Made by a program: the position numbers and the translations under genes
Origin: Embiotoca jacksoni
Lineage: Eukaryota; Chordata; Actinopteri; Embiotocidae
Assembly: GCA_022577435.1 (NCBI GenBank)
Contig: JAKOON010000006.1
Span: forward strand, 5,286,001-5,350,000
Length of the DNA stretch: 64,000 nucleotides
Reading direction: 5' to 3'
Part shown: positions 30,415-45,400 of the stretch, one piece after another
Numbering within the stretch: the first letter of the stretch is position 1
How the letters are laid out: each line of letters starts with the position of its first letter
Notes under the pieces: generated by a model
Told to the model about the DNA's origin: nothing
Databases searched by the model: none
What the model saw: only the letters and a program-made list of their open reading frames with translations

Positions 30415-33400
30415 GTGGGTTTATGGAATGCTGGAATAATATTTAACTAACGATGCCAAGTCCACATCTCTCTATATATATAAGTTATCCATTAGGCTTT
30501 GTGTGGGTAAAATATTGTGTTTTTTATTAAAAATGTAACAATTGTTTTTAATAGGTTTCTGTGTAAATCTGTTCCCGTATTGTAATCAATAAGAACAGTA
30601 CATCCACTACAGTGGCCATACCTCCTGTGGCGGTATTTTCTGTACAGCTATTGAAGTAAAATAGGCCTGTACTCCATATTAATCCAATCCATCTTCAGCA
30701 CAATTTAATCATCAAAGAAGCAGTGAACCCTCCAAAACATTTGCACGGAACACGAATATGTCAAGCTAATAAGAATGTAAAAATATTCTCGTCAACCAAC
30801 CACTTTCATCTCCCGGGTTTGATGCATGTTTTGGACCTTTTCTTCCTGATTATTGGCTTCCACCAGCAGAGGCGGAAAACCAACTTTGTGTTATGACTTG
30901 CTTGATGTCAATTTAAACGTTTGGTAAGGATTGTGTAATTTAAATTATTTGTGCCCTATCACAAGAATATAGCCCCCCCCCTCCCTCCTGTATACATTTA
31001 TTTCAGGTCCCAGTGGAGGAGTGGGTAATTATTTGCATTAGGAAAGCGGTAGCTCAGCAGGGTGACTGCCATCTCACACCGCATGGGTCTATTCCACAGA
31101 TTTATTTTTACATTTCACTGCAATGAATCTTCAAGCAGTTGTTTGGCAAAGAGGCGGTGAATGACTCTATGTGCCATCACATTAAAAAAAACAACACCCT
31201 TTCCTCTGTGCTTCTACACGCTTCGACTCTCTTGCTTTGTGTCACATGCACTCTGCTCATCATCTGTGCTGTTTCACACGTTTTCTTTCTTGGTTCCTCC
31301 ATCTGGTTCTATAAGTCTCCCCCAGTGGTTTCCAGCAATGCAGGGATGCAGTAAATACCATCAGCTGGGCTTTGATTCTGATCAGTGGACCATCCTTTAA
31401 ATAAGGGGATTAAACTGATGAAGGAAGCAGGGGGAACATAATGAAAACAAAAAGCTCGTTGAAGCTGAAAGCAAGCATAATGTGCGTCTCCAGCTTGTGT
31501 AAGTGTCACAATGTGTGATATCGTGTGAGGTGTGTTCCTCCTCCAGTTCTTCTCTTTGACACACAAATGGAACAATGCATTTCCTCAGGCCGTGCTCATT
31601 TTGGCTCCTCTACGACAACTTACATGCGTTTGTATTTTTGGTCTGCAGTGTCCATTCGATTTTGTCAACCGTGCACTGAGAAAGAGAACATCGGCATGAC
31701 CTACATGATGTCGATGTAACCCCCGGACATGCTTTTCGTAACCCCAGTATGGTGCTGTCTCTGCTCTGATGTCTTGAAATGGCACGAGGCCACAGTTCGT
31801 GATCATCTGTGAATTTGTCCTTCCTGTTGACTCTCTCGGCTGCCGAGTGCGTTTCCTTGGGCACTGCAGCAAAAGAAACACAGGTTTCTGTGTGAAAGGT
31901 AACTCTCGGGAAGATTTAATGATATCCCAGCTGGTGACTTTTACCATTTCCCATATTTTATACATCCATAACTATTTTAAGGGCATGATTTTTTTTAGGT
32001 ACTAACAGCTTTGAAAATGTACTTCTAAAAAATGTGTTTCTTTCTAAAGACTTTGTTCTTGTTACTCTTGATAATCGACTTTGATGAAAAGTTCTGATTA
32101 AAATTACTATACAAAGGAAGAAATGACCCCTCTAACAGAGAAATAGATGTCACGTGTTCTCTAAGAATGTTTTTTTTAATACTTTGAGCATTGATAGATA
32201 AAAGTTAAAGCAAAACAATCTTCATAGAAACCAGTATTAAGTGTTAAGTGTTAATAATATCATTAACAAATGAATAGTTTTTTGTTTTTTTTTGGTGATA
32301 CTGTGAAGTGAAGATGGCTGAAACATTTTCCTCTCTCCTGAGTACATTTGAGGCAGCACTTGACATTTAGCTGCATGCGCAAAGTCTGGCTACTTGGCCT
32401 GGAAGTCTATCTCTGCTAGTTAAACAACAGGTGGAGATTAAGGGAGTGTTTACTTGGTAATGTCACACTGTTGTGACATGGTTTTAAAACAACATTGTGT
32501 CTGAATGCTTCCCTGTGGAGTCTAAGGCATGACAGAGTCCCATTTAAAAAAAAGAAGAAAAGAAAAGAAAAAAATGTGAAAGGATTGTTGATGATGATGC
32601 CTCTGAGTGTGCTTTGATCCATCCATACTAAAAAGGAATATGTGTGCGAGTGTGTTTGGGGAGGGGGTGTAATCCTGTTTAGTTTATTCAAGTGCTTCAT
32701 TGTGGTTATTGTTCAGTGGCTATCAGTGCTATTAAATCAGCACTCATTGTGCAAGCTTGTTGGATCCTAAATAACTCTGCTGCTCGGGCGCATCCTTGAT
32801 TGGACATCTAACAAGGGCCAGCAAGACACAATAAGTTCCAAGAAATGACTGGTGAATAGACGGGGTATCTTTGTTGTTGTCCCCCAGAGAGCTCCAGTCT
32901 CTAAGGTGAAAAGACAAGCCCTATTCTTAACCAACATTATGAAAATTGAGTTAGCAGCTCTAAGCCTGTGCTAAGCAATTTAAAATCATGTATCATCCTG
33001 AGTTGGGTTCATGCAGGCGGTAGTCTCCTGCCAGATTTGACGGTTTCATCGTGTCCTTTGAACAAAATCTCTTTCAAGTTTTTTTTTATTTTTTGAGAAT
33101 GAATTTCCCTGAAAATCAAGCATCAATGTGGAATTGGAATTGCAGACAAATGTAATTTTAATGTGGAAAATTGTATTCAATCATCATTTGAACTGCCTGA
33201 ACACAAATACATGCAAGAAATAGTTGTTTACCTCTCGTACTTTTCTTTAATATTTGCATTTTTCTTGTAAAATGCTGTTCATGTTCACCTAAAAAAAAAA
33301 ATCCTTTATATTCAACAGTTCAGAAATCATATTCACTGTAATGTCCTCATGTACAAGCAGACTTTGCCTAATGTGAATATGGGAAAAAAAACGATAAAAA

Positions 33401-36400
33401 ACAAGAAAGAAGAAAATGTCTCAATTATAAAATGTATATCATATCTCGGGAGACTTCTGGTTTAAAAAAAAACAGATGAAATCAATAAATCAATCACTAA
33501 TTAAATATGCTGTCAATTTTTCAAACACGATGCTGTCTTTTTGACCGACCGACGTCTTTCCTGTAGGTACATGGCCATCATCCACCCTCTGAAGCCTCGT
33601 CTATCAGCGAAGGCCACCACAGGGGTCATCATATGTATCTGGAGTCTGGCTGTGGTTCTGGCCTTCCCTCTCTGCTACTTCTCCACCATCCGAGCTCTGC
33701 CCCAAAGAACCGTCTGCTACGTGGCCTGGCCCAACAAGGGAGAAGACCACTTCATGTGAGACATATTTAGTTACTTGCTTTGATAACAGGCTGCACAGCT
33801 CAGACCTTTCCATTTTAATAGGGCTGTTGTTGTTGCAACAGCTTTGTCTGAGTTTAAATGTAAGTAATCTTAACTGGTTGCTCCTGTAGACTGTATGTAA
33901 AATCGACGTTGTCTCTGAATCTGAAAAGTGAAAACAATGCAGAAGTGCCTTAAATTGCAATACCACTGAGGGCCAATAGGTGCTAGCTCCAAAAACCTCT
34001 CTGGCTCCCACAGACTGCCATTAAAAAAATTGTCATATTTTCTCATGAAATACATAGTCATTTTTTCACAGGTCATGGTGTCATTCACTAAATTCTCTCC
34101 TGATCGGTTTTCTGATGATCCTTCTTAAAATAATCCATCATTAATAGGCCTCAAACAAAGGTATGTTTGGGGGCCTCCCTGGTTTGATTGATGTGCCTGG
34201 GGTGCAGTAAAGTTGCTGATATAGGTGGCATAATGTCTTCTGGTACTCAATTAGATCCACCTCTTCACTCCTCCCCAGCCTTTCCAAATATGATCACATG
34301 GCTCCAAAAAACGTAGATCGTATTAGCCAAAATGCCCGACTCAATGCTTCTAAATGGCAGTTCACAAACCAATGGGTGATTGGTGAATTGAGCAGAGCAG
34401 TCCAGTATGGTTGGGAAAAATGAAAGCCAGGACAGTTTACCATCTATATGATAAGCTTCGCTAACAAACTGCTGTCTGCAGCCTCATATTTACTGTACAG
34501 ACACGAGAGGGGTTTCAAACTTCCTTCTCACCAAGAGCATGACTAATTGTATTGAAAATGTCAAACTATTGCTTTAATTGAAGTCAGTTGTAGGTTTCAG
34601 TCAGTAAACTACTGCAGCTTGAATTTGTCCCCTCCGAGTCAGACTGTCAAAACCGAGTTCTGCTGTGATGTTCTGAGGCGTCTGTAGGAAAACATTCAGT
34701 GCAAATGACTAGATTTTGGCGCGATTGCACTGCTCTCAGCGCATTGAAAACCTACAAGTTTCGCGCGATTAAACAATCGTCACTCCTAACCATCCCTACT
34801 TGCCCGATTTTGCTCCCCACTCCTTCTTTCTGTTCCCCAATAATTTGTCACAAACTTTGATGTGCGCTCTCTGCGTTGCCTTTGTCCCAAACACAATGGG
34901 TGAATTTAGAGTTTGTCACTGTGTTTGGATGCCATCCAAAGCCCCTCCAAATTGAGACACTTGCTACTGCAATTACAAACAGACCTACTCATTTGTTCTT
35001 ATGGCTGCAGGTGATTCACATTATCTCTTCACAATGATGCACGTACGTCAGAGGTCTGCCGTCATTAAACGGATGGCGGCACTATCAAGGAGAGTAGTTT
35101 CACCAGGAGTTAAACACAATCCGTGTCTTTGTGCTCCTTTAAAGATGAATTATTACAGTGTAGAACAGCAAATTTTCTTGTACAGCCTCTCCTCAAAATA
35201 ATCAACCATTTTGTTTTCCTGGCACAGTCGGTACTCCAGTAATACATACAGTCCATGCGGTCACAAATTTTGGGCTGCACACGGACGTGCACAGCGGGGT
35301 ACGCACGGACCCTCACAGACTTTGGCAAATGACAAAATGACGAGTGGATGTGAAAGAGCATGAATTGGGCTTTAATGTAACATGCTGAACCTCAGTGATG
35401 TAAAAAGGTATGTATTTGTAGTGAAACATGAAAAAAAAAAAAGGCTCATATGAATGGATTCACTACCTCACCATTTCTCTACTTTCTTCCCAGGTACCAT
35501 ATCATCGTTACAGTCCTGGTCTATGTGCTGCCCTTAGTGGTAATGGGCATCACTTACACCATCGTGGGGGTGACGCTGTGGGGAGGTGAGATACCTGGAG
35601 ACTCATCGGATAACTACCACGGACAGCTCCGGGCTAAAAGGAAGGTAGGCAAGCTTAAGGAGGAAATAGTCTCAGGTCACTCAGGAATTGAGGTGTGGTC
35701 TAATTTTTTTGTGAACACGACGATTGTTGAATGCTTACTGGGGCCTGGGAATAATCTGTCATTTTTCAGCCATTGTAAAGCTTGTGGCTTCAGGTTATTT
35801 TATCTTGCTTCTGTTTTGTTACCTAAAGTGGAATAGGAAAATAACAGTTTGAGGCAGTTTGGTGTTAATATATATTTGTTGTTTGGAGTCTCAAGAGATT
35901 TTAGAATCTTTAAAGAAAGTGTTTAAAAAGAATCTGCCAAGGCAGAACAATTATGCAGGTCTTTTTCACTGTGAATATACCTTCAGGATTTGGATTTAAG
36001 CTTCTGTCTCTATTAATGACTGCGGTTACAAACATTTATAATCCCAGAACACCACCAAATCTGATTAATTGTTCCTTGGCCTGTTTCATGGACTCAGTTT
36101 TTTATGATAATGTCTTGTTAAGAGTGTCCTGCTGATGACAGCCTGGTGAGGACATAGCATGTTTTGCTGGGGATGAAGGTAATGCTTTGCAGCACCGAAA
36201 TTATAGCAACTCCATATTTTTACTGTTTTACACGGTCTGCAATATATAACCTCTTAATATTTCATACATTTAAATGAACCAAATTAACCCTATTTAAGCT
36301 TTTATTGGTGTGTTTAATCACTGGAACTAATATTTCTGTTTTCAATATGATCAGGTAAACATGCAGTAGCAGCAGCAGGACTACATAGGAACCATACATA

Positions 36401-39400
36401 TTATTCCTCACTACAGCAGGAAAATTGAGCTCTTACATTTGTAACAAAGACACGACAGATAGGCACATTACATCCAGTTCCCACTGGTGAAATGAAAAAG
36501 AACAATGATGTAGACTGAGTTCAACAATTCTTAATCTAGTGTAGCTTTGCAGAAAGATTAAAGTCACTGATAAATGTTAAACTTAAATGTGAGAATATTA
36601 ACCTCAGCATATTAGTGAACGAGATGATGACTTGCGTGTGCAGCAGGTATTGTGCCGGGAACATTTCAGGGAAGAAAACCTTGATTCTGCACAACACAAC
36701 CTTTGTGACTCTTAATTATTGTCAATCAAATGCTTGTGAATGAGCCAGACAGGTAGATGTTTGGAAAACCAACAGCGTCTCAAGGTAATTAGAGTTTGTC
36801 CCCACTGTCGCAGACACAAATGAAACCAATGGCTTTTTTAAAAATCAGAAATCGGTATCTCATTCAAGACACGTCTTTATAATGAAAGTGTTTACTGCCA
36901 TGAACAATGGCCAAATTCGAGAAAACACATTTCGAAGCAGGATGATGAACGCAAACAATTCATGACACATTCTATTGTGTCATTGGCAAATAGAGTAACT
37001 GTATATAAATCTTGGCTCAGACTCAGTTAATACCACCAGCGGATATCCTATCTTGGATCTCTTCATGAATCACAATAATGTACTAAATCAGAAACCAAAG
37101 GTTCTCAACCGTTTTGTTGTTGTTGTTGTTGTTGTTATTGTACCCCTTCAGCTCAAATAGAGTAGTTCACTTTCATTGATGTCACCCATCATGTTCATTA
37201 TTGTGTCAATTTAAGTGAATATTAGACAGAATGCTAATTATAATGAAAACAGGGTATCAACAGGTTTGGTCAAGTTTGAATTTACACTAGTACTGCCTGG
37301 ACTAGCAGAAGCTTTTAGCTATTCGATTAAATGTTTCTCATTTCTCAAATGTTAGGTTCTTCAGAGCACATTGTGTACAGCTTTCTGGTTGGTGGAAATG
37401 TGTCTTATTCACTTATAATTCTTTTTTTGTTGTTGTTTGTGACAGTAAATGCACTGAAGATTGTTTCATTTATGTAGATCAATTAACTTAGGCTAAAATA
37501 CTTCAGCGATTTTTTAAATTTTTTTTTTTAGCTGGGCTGTTACAGTGAGGCCACACAGATCCACCCATGCCCACCTCATACGCACGCTTTGATTGGCACA
37601 TTTTAAGTTGTTCTAATAAGTGTCAAAGTAATACTTTGATGCAATCCTATGTTTAAAGTTTTAATGACATTTCTGGATAACTGACTGGATGAACTGTAAT
37701 ACAGCTTTCATTATAGGCTCAACCACAATTGTTAACTAAGTAGTGTTGCTGCTCACTAGTCACTGCAAATCCCCCCAGCTTCTACTTGTGGCTGTTATAC
37801 GTTCATTAGAAATGTTTTTGTTTTGCAAGCCGTGGTTCACACGGTGATGCTAATGAGCTTTATATCGCTGTATGAAACCAGTAAGTGGTCAAACTCGTAG
37901 GAAACAGTCAGACAACAGTAAAAGAATGGCAAAGTAGGTTTAGCTCACTTCATCATTTCTTAAATGGAAAAAATCATCCCCATGCTTCTGAGCTTGTCAT
38001 CCAACAGTTTGATTTTAGTAATGGCTGATGTACTCAATCCCCCGAAGAATTGATGCCAGTTACTACCAGGTAAAAATTTTCATCTTTGCCTTTTCCTGTT
38101 TTCACTTCCCCAAAAATCAATATGGGCCTCAACATTTTTTATTTTTTTATTTCTGTCTTCCTGACAGAAAATGGGTCTTTGGGGAGTCCTTCCTAACTTC
38201 AGATCATTCAGTAAAAAAAAAATATTGTGTGTGTGTGTGTGTGTGTGTGGAGGGAGGGGAGGGGAGGGAGGGGCGGGGGGGTTACCCATTTGCTTTCAGT
38301 GTTAAAGACAGACTACATTTTTTTTAACACAGTCTGATTCTGCAATCGCAGTTCTGTCCTCAGCGTCTTCTTCTACAATATCAGGTTGAGAGTTTAGTGC
38401 TCACGGACTCTGGTCAGAGTACGTTACAGAAAGTAGACACCATCCTGAAGCCACACTGTGAAGTATCACAGAAGTAGCTGCGTCAAAGCATAATGTTTTT
38501 TTTTTTTTTTTACTGTATTCCAGACTCATGGCAAAACATACTAAATACAACAAAATAAAACATTCAGCTCAGTGAGCTGAATCACAACCACAACACAATC
38601 AAAGCTTGATGACCCACACTGGAATTTAAATAACTGTGACAGAAATTCTGACTAATAGATTCTCTAACTACTGTCTTAGATCTCCTCTTCTTTCCAATGA
38701 TCAGTGTTTTTGCTTTTTAAGACAATCCTTTCAATATTATAATTTATTTTACAATACATTTTTAAATAGTTAAAAATTACCAACATAAAAAAAAAAAAAA
38801 TTGCTTTTGGAAAACTCACTGCTAATGTCAGCATTTTAACACCTCTATAGAGCTTTAATAAACTCCTGGCTTACACACTGTCGGCTGTGGACACCACATA
38901 GTAGCTCTCTTTAAACTTCTTTCTGGAGTCCACTCAGAGTTCTTGTTCCTCACGTGCACAGTAGGTTGGTGTCTCAAGGAAGAAACTCTCGTTAATTGTC
39001 CCTCTACAAACTGTAGCACATTTGATTGCCTTTATGTTGTTATAATACGGTAGTGCCGGATCTCTTCACACAGCCTCTTTTTTTTTTTTTCTTTCTGGAA
39101 GCCAGCGAATTACAAAAGAGAAATCCCAGAAATTATAATAATGATCTTTGATTGTAAAGATGTGCAGGTGAACTATTTACCTGCCACTATGTTAGTTTTT
39201 TATTCGGTAAAACACTGCATAGTTGTTGGGTAATTTTTGCCCTTATTTGCATGAAATTGTGAGCCTCACCATTTTTGCTCTGCTAATATTACTTGCTTTT
39301 CCTAAAATTCCAAAAAGTCTTCTGAGACTATTTGCTCATGTCAGTTGAGTTTGTATACTTGTGGCTCTAAGAGGCTCTACAGAATTTCACCACAGCGGTA

Positions 39401-42400
39401 CTTTGAGATAAATGCGAAGCATTTACACAGGCGACATGACCAGCATGCTAAGTAGGACACAATGATGGTGCTAACATTGAAATGTTATGTTATGTTTGCC
39501 ATCCCAGTTTAGTGTACGATGCCGACTCCAAGCTGGAAATGACCTCATGAAGACACGGATTCGAGCCCCGCTCAGGTATCACACATGGTTCATGGTTTAT
39601 GGAGGGCGAGTCCCCTTAATAAGCCACATGGTTCACAGAGAGCAAATCCCTGTAAGGGTAAGCCACGTGGTTCACGGAGGGCGAGACCTCCTAAGGCGAG
39701 TCCCTCTAAGGGTAAGCCACATGGTTTCGGGTTCGTACGTGTAGTCATACTAATACCAAACCAAAGGTCAACAACAATACAAAACTCAAACAACAAAAAA
39801 GTCCAAAAGAGACTTTTTTTTTTTTTTCATTGTGCACTGGTTAGAGCAGTTGCCTCCTCACAGTGAGAAGTAACTTGAGGCATACATGTCAGTTCAGAAA
39901 AAGGTTATACTCAAAAAAGTGATAAAAAAAAAAAAGTCATCCAAAATATCCAAAGTATGTTGTCCAAATCAAGATAAACCTATACAATGTTGCCATGTCC
40001 AATTTTAAGACAGATGAAATTGTTATAATTCTGCAGAGATGTTACACCCTAGGCATACCTCAAACGTGTGCATGCTACCTTCTTGTTACAGGAACGTTGC
40101 CATGCTCCGAATGATCCCGTGATGATTGATGGAACTAGCTAATTCACTCACTCCCTTTCTCATTCATGTTTAGCATGCGGTAGATTGACTGCGGTGAGCA
40201 GCTGTTAGCTGGTGTGAGGCTCTATTTTGCATTCATGTTCATCGTTAGCATAGATTTTGGGGTGAAACATGAGCATGAATGCAGATATTAGCTGTCAGTA
40301 ACTTTGCAAGAAACATGACCTTGCATGTGTTTTGCTGCAAAGGCAATCATGTAGAAAAATCCTTTGTTAAAATTAACAGATTTAATTCTACTAGTAAAAC
40401 ACAGAGACAGGCTGCCTGACTGCACAGGTCACATAGCAGTAAAGCTGCTCAGAAGCTTCACTCGCTGTGTTGTAAGTTGTAACTTAGAGACAAACATAGG
40501 TTTAGTGCTGCCAGAGAGCTCTGTGTGCGATCGGTCGTGAGTACCATCGATTGTCCATTGAATCGAAAGTGAGTCAATAAAATGTTCGCAGTTCCCCTGA
40601 TCTGGTGGAAAATTGTTTACATTTTTTTAAGTGCTTGATGATCCAATCATCTGTAAAACATGTCATGCAAGAGAGCCAATTAAAAACAAATGGAATGGTA
40701 AAAGTTATCATTTTGATAATTAGGGTGTATCGATTAATTCACATCATTAATTCAAAGCCATTCAGGAAATGTTGGTGTTACGTGAACTTAACTGTATCCG
40801 TTTCAGATTAACAGCCCTCTAATGTTTCATCTGACAGGCACCCTTCATTTCTTGACAAGGCTCTTATTTTTTAAAACATTTGCAGGAAGTTGTTGTGTCT
40901 GAAATTGAACGTGCTAAATGTAATATATCTTCAAATTAGTAGATTGGTGGAAAGTTCCATTGTGACAAAACACTGGCAATTCTATAAATACTTTCACTCC
41001 ACAATCCACATGTACAGGTACCAGTAATCCTCTGAGATACGCATGTGCTTGCGCAAAAATAATACAGCGAGCAGTCGATATGTAGATTACTCGGGGACAG
41101 TGGTTTCATGGGGGACGACAGCTGAGATGTGAGGCTTCAGGTAGGCACAAGCACATTTTGACATCAATGCAATAGGTTTTGAAATATATTCAGATGTATA
41201 TCATGGTGTCAGCTGCAGATTTACATATCTTAGAAAAAGAGCCTTGGCGGAGGTCTGCGCTCTCCGAGTGCCCTTCCTCTCATCATTTTTTTTTTTTTAA
41301 TAAATTATTATATATTATTTTTCTCTGTTTTTATCCCACTTCTCTTTGTAGTATAGCCATCATGAGACATCAAAGTATTGGAAATAGATATGACATGGTC
41401 CCTTGAGGTCTTCTCAACTGAATCTAAATTTACCTATGTTCTTCATACTTCTGTTATTCTCTCTACTCTGTCTGAGCCCATTTAAAGTACACAGGAATTT
41501 TCAAGACCTACCTATAGGAAAACCATCCAAGGCACTCCGACTGTCCTCTTGAATTGAATCAAGAAACAGTGTACTTGCATGTCTGCATATATTATTCAGC
41601 ATTCATCCATCTGGCGTTTTTTAATTACAAACCTATGCTGCAACATGTACTTTGACAGCATCAACAGCTGCCTCATGAAAACTTGTCACATGTTATGTTT
41701 TTTATTATAGATGAAATTTACCATGTTTACAAGGTAAATTGTTTCAACAAGGACTTCAGTTGAGTTTTCCTAGGACTTTATGTTTTATAATTTGCTTCCA
41801 TTCCTTTTATTAAACAACATAGATAGAGCATGTACTGTCTGTGGTGTCGTTGTGTAATCTAAATAAAATTAGAATGTCCTTTATACCCTCATAGTACAAT
41901 TTTATTACTCAGGGTTTACCGCAACATGAAAATAAAGATTCAGAGGATATTCATATAGACATGTTGTCCTTGTACCATAGCCAATAAAAAGGTTTTATGT
42001 TTGGTAGCAGAGAAATTGACAGAGCACATCTGAGATCCTCTGGCAGGGAGTTTCAGCTCACAAAAGTGTAAAAAAAAAAAAAGGGTGCTTTTCTAGTTTT
42101 AGAGATGACTCTTGATGTTTTTAAAAGGCAACAACAGATGACCTGGTTGAGCTGGAAAGCCCTGGTTGATGGGTACTTCATAAATACAGTGCATTGTGCC
42201 AGAATATTTAGTACTTAGTATATGAGAAAGAGCTATGCAACGATCAATTCCTAATTTCAGTATTTCAGTGAGGCAGAACAAGAGTATTATTTATGTGATG
42301 AACCTGCTACATACACTTTAGTACCTAAAGTAAAACAAAGGAAAATACTATTGTTTGTTGGTTCTGCTGGTTCTTTGCATGAGTATTTGTATTTTTGTGG

Positions 42401-45400
42401 GCAGGCAAGCAAAAATTAAATTTTCACTGACTTCAGCTCAACCCTAACAGCCTCATTCCAAGGTGTTCATGTCAAACCATCAGTTGAAAAACATGCTTAA
42501 AGGGATTAAAGTATGTGAAGATATGATCTACAGACCTGACATCTCCAATAAAAAACTTTCAATGCTCACCAACTTAAAATGAATCTATTTGTCAACATTT
42601 CTGTCATGAATTTCTGCTCACAGGATGACATTCTCACTTATTTTATCAAAGATAATTTTCACATTATAAGACCCAAAATTATGATCAGTCAAGATTTTGT
42701 TCATTTTGCCTATTTTCATCCAGTTTCAAGAAAAAAAACCCATTATTTTTCATTATAAGTTTATTGAAAACCCTCTCTTCATCAGAAAGACTATGGTTAA
42801 AATAATTCTGATGAATGAACACAATTCTTGGAAAATTCCACCTTTGCTTTATTATTTTCCTTCATCGCACTTAAACAGCTGTTATCACAGTGAGCATTGA
42901 TTCATGTTTGCAGCTGACTGGTTACTGTTCTACTTTAATTTAACGCCACTTGAACTCTGCCTTTCATTCCTGTCAACACCTCTGTTTTAATTGGCCATCT
43001 CGATTTAAAGCGTTGGTGTCACAGATGCAGCTCTAAATTTGATTTATTTTTATATTACTGGTGGAAGTTTTATCTTCTACCAGTTTATAAGCATCCATTT
43101 GGCCACATATGCATGTCCTTAACGCAATAATATTAAGTTCTGTGCCTGTGCTGATGATTCACAGCTTTCTGTCCCCCTAAAGCCTGATGTTTACTCCCAC
43201 CACCAACACTTTCATTGGTTTCCATTGACATATGTTTAGTTTGTTGTTAATATTAGTTCAACTTTTCTTTGAAAAGAAGTGTTGAAGAAATGTGCGTCAA
43301 TAAGCGAGGGACTGCTCATATCACTTGTTTTACTCCTAGCTGTTGTTGTTGTTTAGCAGGCTAATTCAAATACAGCTGGGCATAAAACAATTCTTGGTTC
43401 ATATTACCTCCATTTTTGCTTCTTTTCATCGGCTCCCTATGAGATTTACTCTACATTTTTTTCATCATTTTTCAAAGCTTTGCATTTCAGATGTAAGAGC
43501 CCCTTTGGTTCAAAGGCTCAACAAATCTGTGTATTTGCTTTGACTTTAACCCTTTTATTCTCAATCTATTTCATGATAATAACACAGATAAAAAATGACC
43601 ACTTGGCACTCGAGACATTTTTTATTTGAGCTGCCAGGGCTTCGCAGACTATCCTTTCAAATTGTTAATTTAGCTGTTTGAGGAGAGAGTTGCGAGTCTG
43701 TATTTTTGTCACAGATCAAACCTTGGCCACTGTTTTTTTACTATAACTTTTTACTGCATGTTCCTGCTGTGCTCTGGCATTTTCAAAACCAGTCTGATAT
43801 ACAATTATTGTGTTTTGTTGTTATTTATTGTACTACTTTAGCTATGTATGTTTGATGAACAGTATTTCAACTGTCACTGAATGTATTTTCAAAAGCCTTC
43901 AAAGAAATGATGTGCCTACATTGTTTCCTTGGCAGCGATTGACTGATAACAGGCACAAACAGACTGCTGGTTTACAGCACTGACATCTTGAGAGAGGGAC
44001 GGCATGTTTACGCATACAATCAGAAGGACATGCTTGTACACGGATTGCAGAGATTTCACTCATTCAATGTGTAGGACTTGTAGTTCTTAAAGTAGTTGCC
44101 AAAAATAATCAGTCAAAGAGACTGTGATTAAGCAGAGGCCTACTTTTAATGTTTTGGAGGCCAGCCTTACATAAAGTATGCGGTATACTCATAATAATTC
44201 TCTGGAAGTCCAAATATGGATTGTTCAAAGAACACTCAAGAGCACTCAGCAAATGTGTCTCTCTTCTTCAAGTTTATCTACATTTTCATTCTACTGAGAA
44301 TCTAAACATGGTGATGGGATAGCTTAGCCCTTATTAACAAGAAATCAAAGAGTATAATAAGTTTTTCAGCAGTTGGTTCTCTTACTTGAATTGATTCTAC
44401 TAATATTCTGCACTGCATGTCGCCTGTTTGAACATAGATTTCCATCGTTGTACATGACCTATTAAAGTCACATACTTGGCCACACTGTTACACAGTATGA
44501 GATGCGTTTTCATGTTTATAAATATGGACACTCAAAGTTTTTTTTTTTTTTTAGTCAATCCCACATTCACCTACTGTCAAAATTGCTTGCCAGAGCACCA
44601 AATGTGTTTTTATCCACTACTGAAAACAGTCCCCAACAAATGTTGGTGAAATGAAAAGGTTATTTTTTCATGTTTGAGCATCATTTTGCGGAAACTACAG
44701 TACCCTTCTGCTTAACAAAATTCAATTATCTTCTCTTTTTTTCTTTTTTTTTTTAAGGTACATTTTTAAATATATATATATATATATACATGTTCATTGA
44801 GAGCAGATGAGGAATGAGGGGAAGGGTGCCAGAGGCATAGGAATATAAACAAATACTGAGATGGGGTCAAAGACATTGCTGGTTTTGGGATTTGTTGACA
44901 TTAAAAAAGAAAAGAAACATAAGAATATGATTTATTGTATTTCACTGATTGTCGTTTTATCTGTGATTTAAAAAAAAAAATCATGACCATAATGGCTATT
45001 AACAACTGACATCAAAATTAATTGATCAAGACACCTAAATAACATAAATATATGTTCTTCACAATCTGAGCTATGCACATGTAAAAATCAGTTTTACTAT
45101 TGCAGAACTGTCTGACACAATACACGTACTTCAAATAAACACGACTCGTCACCGTCCCCTAAATGTTCTCCCCTTAAATGACTGTAACACACGGTTGAAG
45201 GATTCTTTTAAAATAGAACACGCCACGTGGAATGGAAACTTTTACTCTGCACGCATAACAACTTCTCACACAACTTTTAAGTTCGATTATATCATCAAAG
45301 CATTCATTTCATTTTACAATCTTTCATCAAACGAAAATATGGACTGAATGCTTCAACACTGTTTTAACAGCCCATTAGTTTATGGTATGATTTGTAGTAT

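Noticed and set aside
31041..31113. A functional tRNA gene
   Set aside because: Box A and box B resemblance only; arms do not pair well and there is no T-run terminator in the expected place.
37090..37160. GGTTCTCAACC next to a GTT run and TACCCCTTCA, resembling a hAT terminus
   Set aside because: Too short and no matching opposite terminus or target duplication was found.
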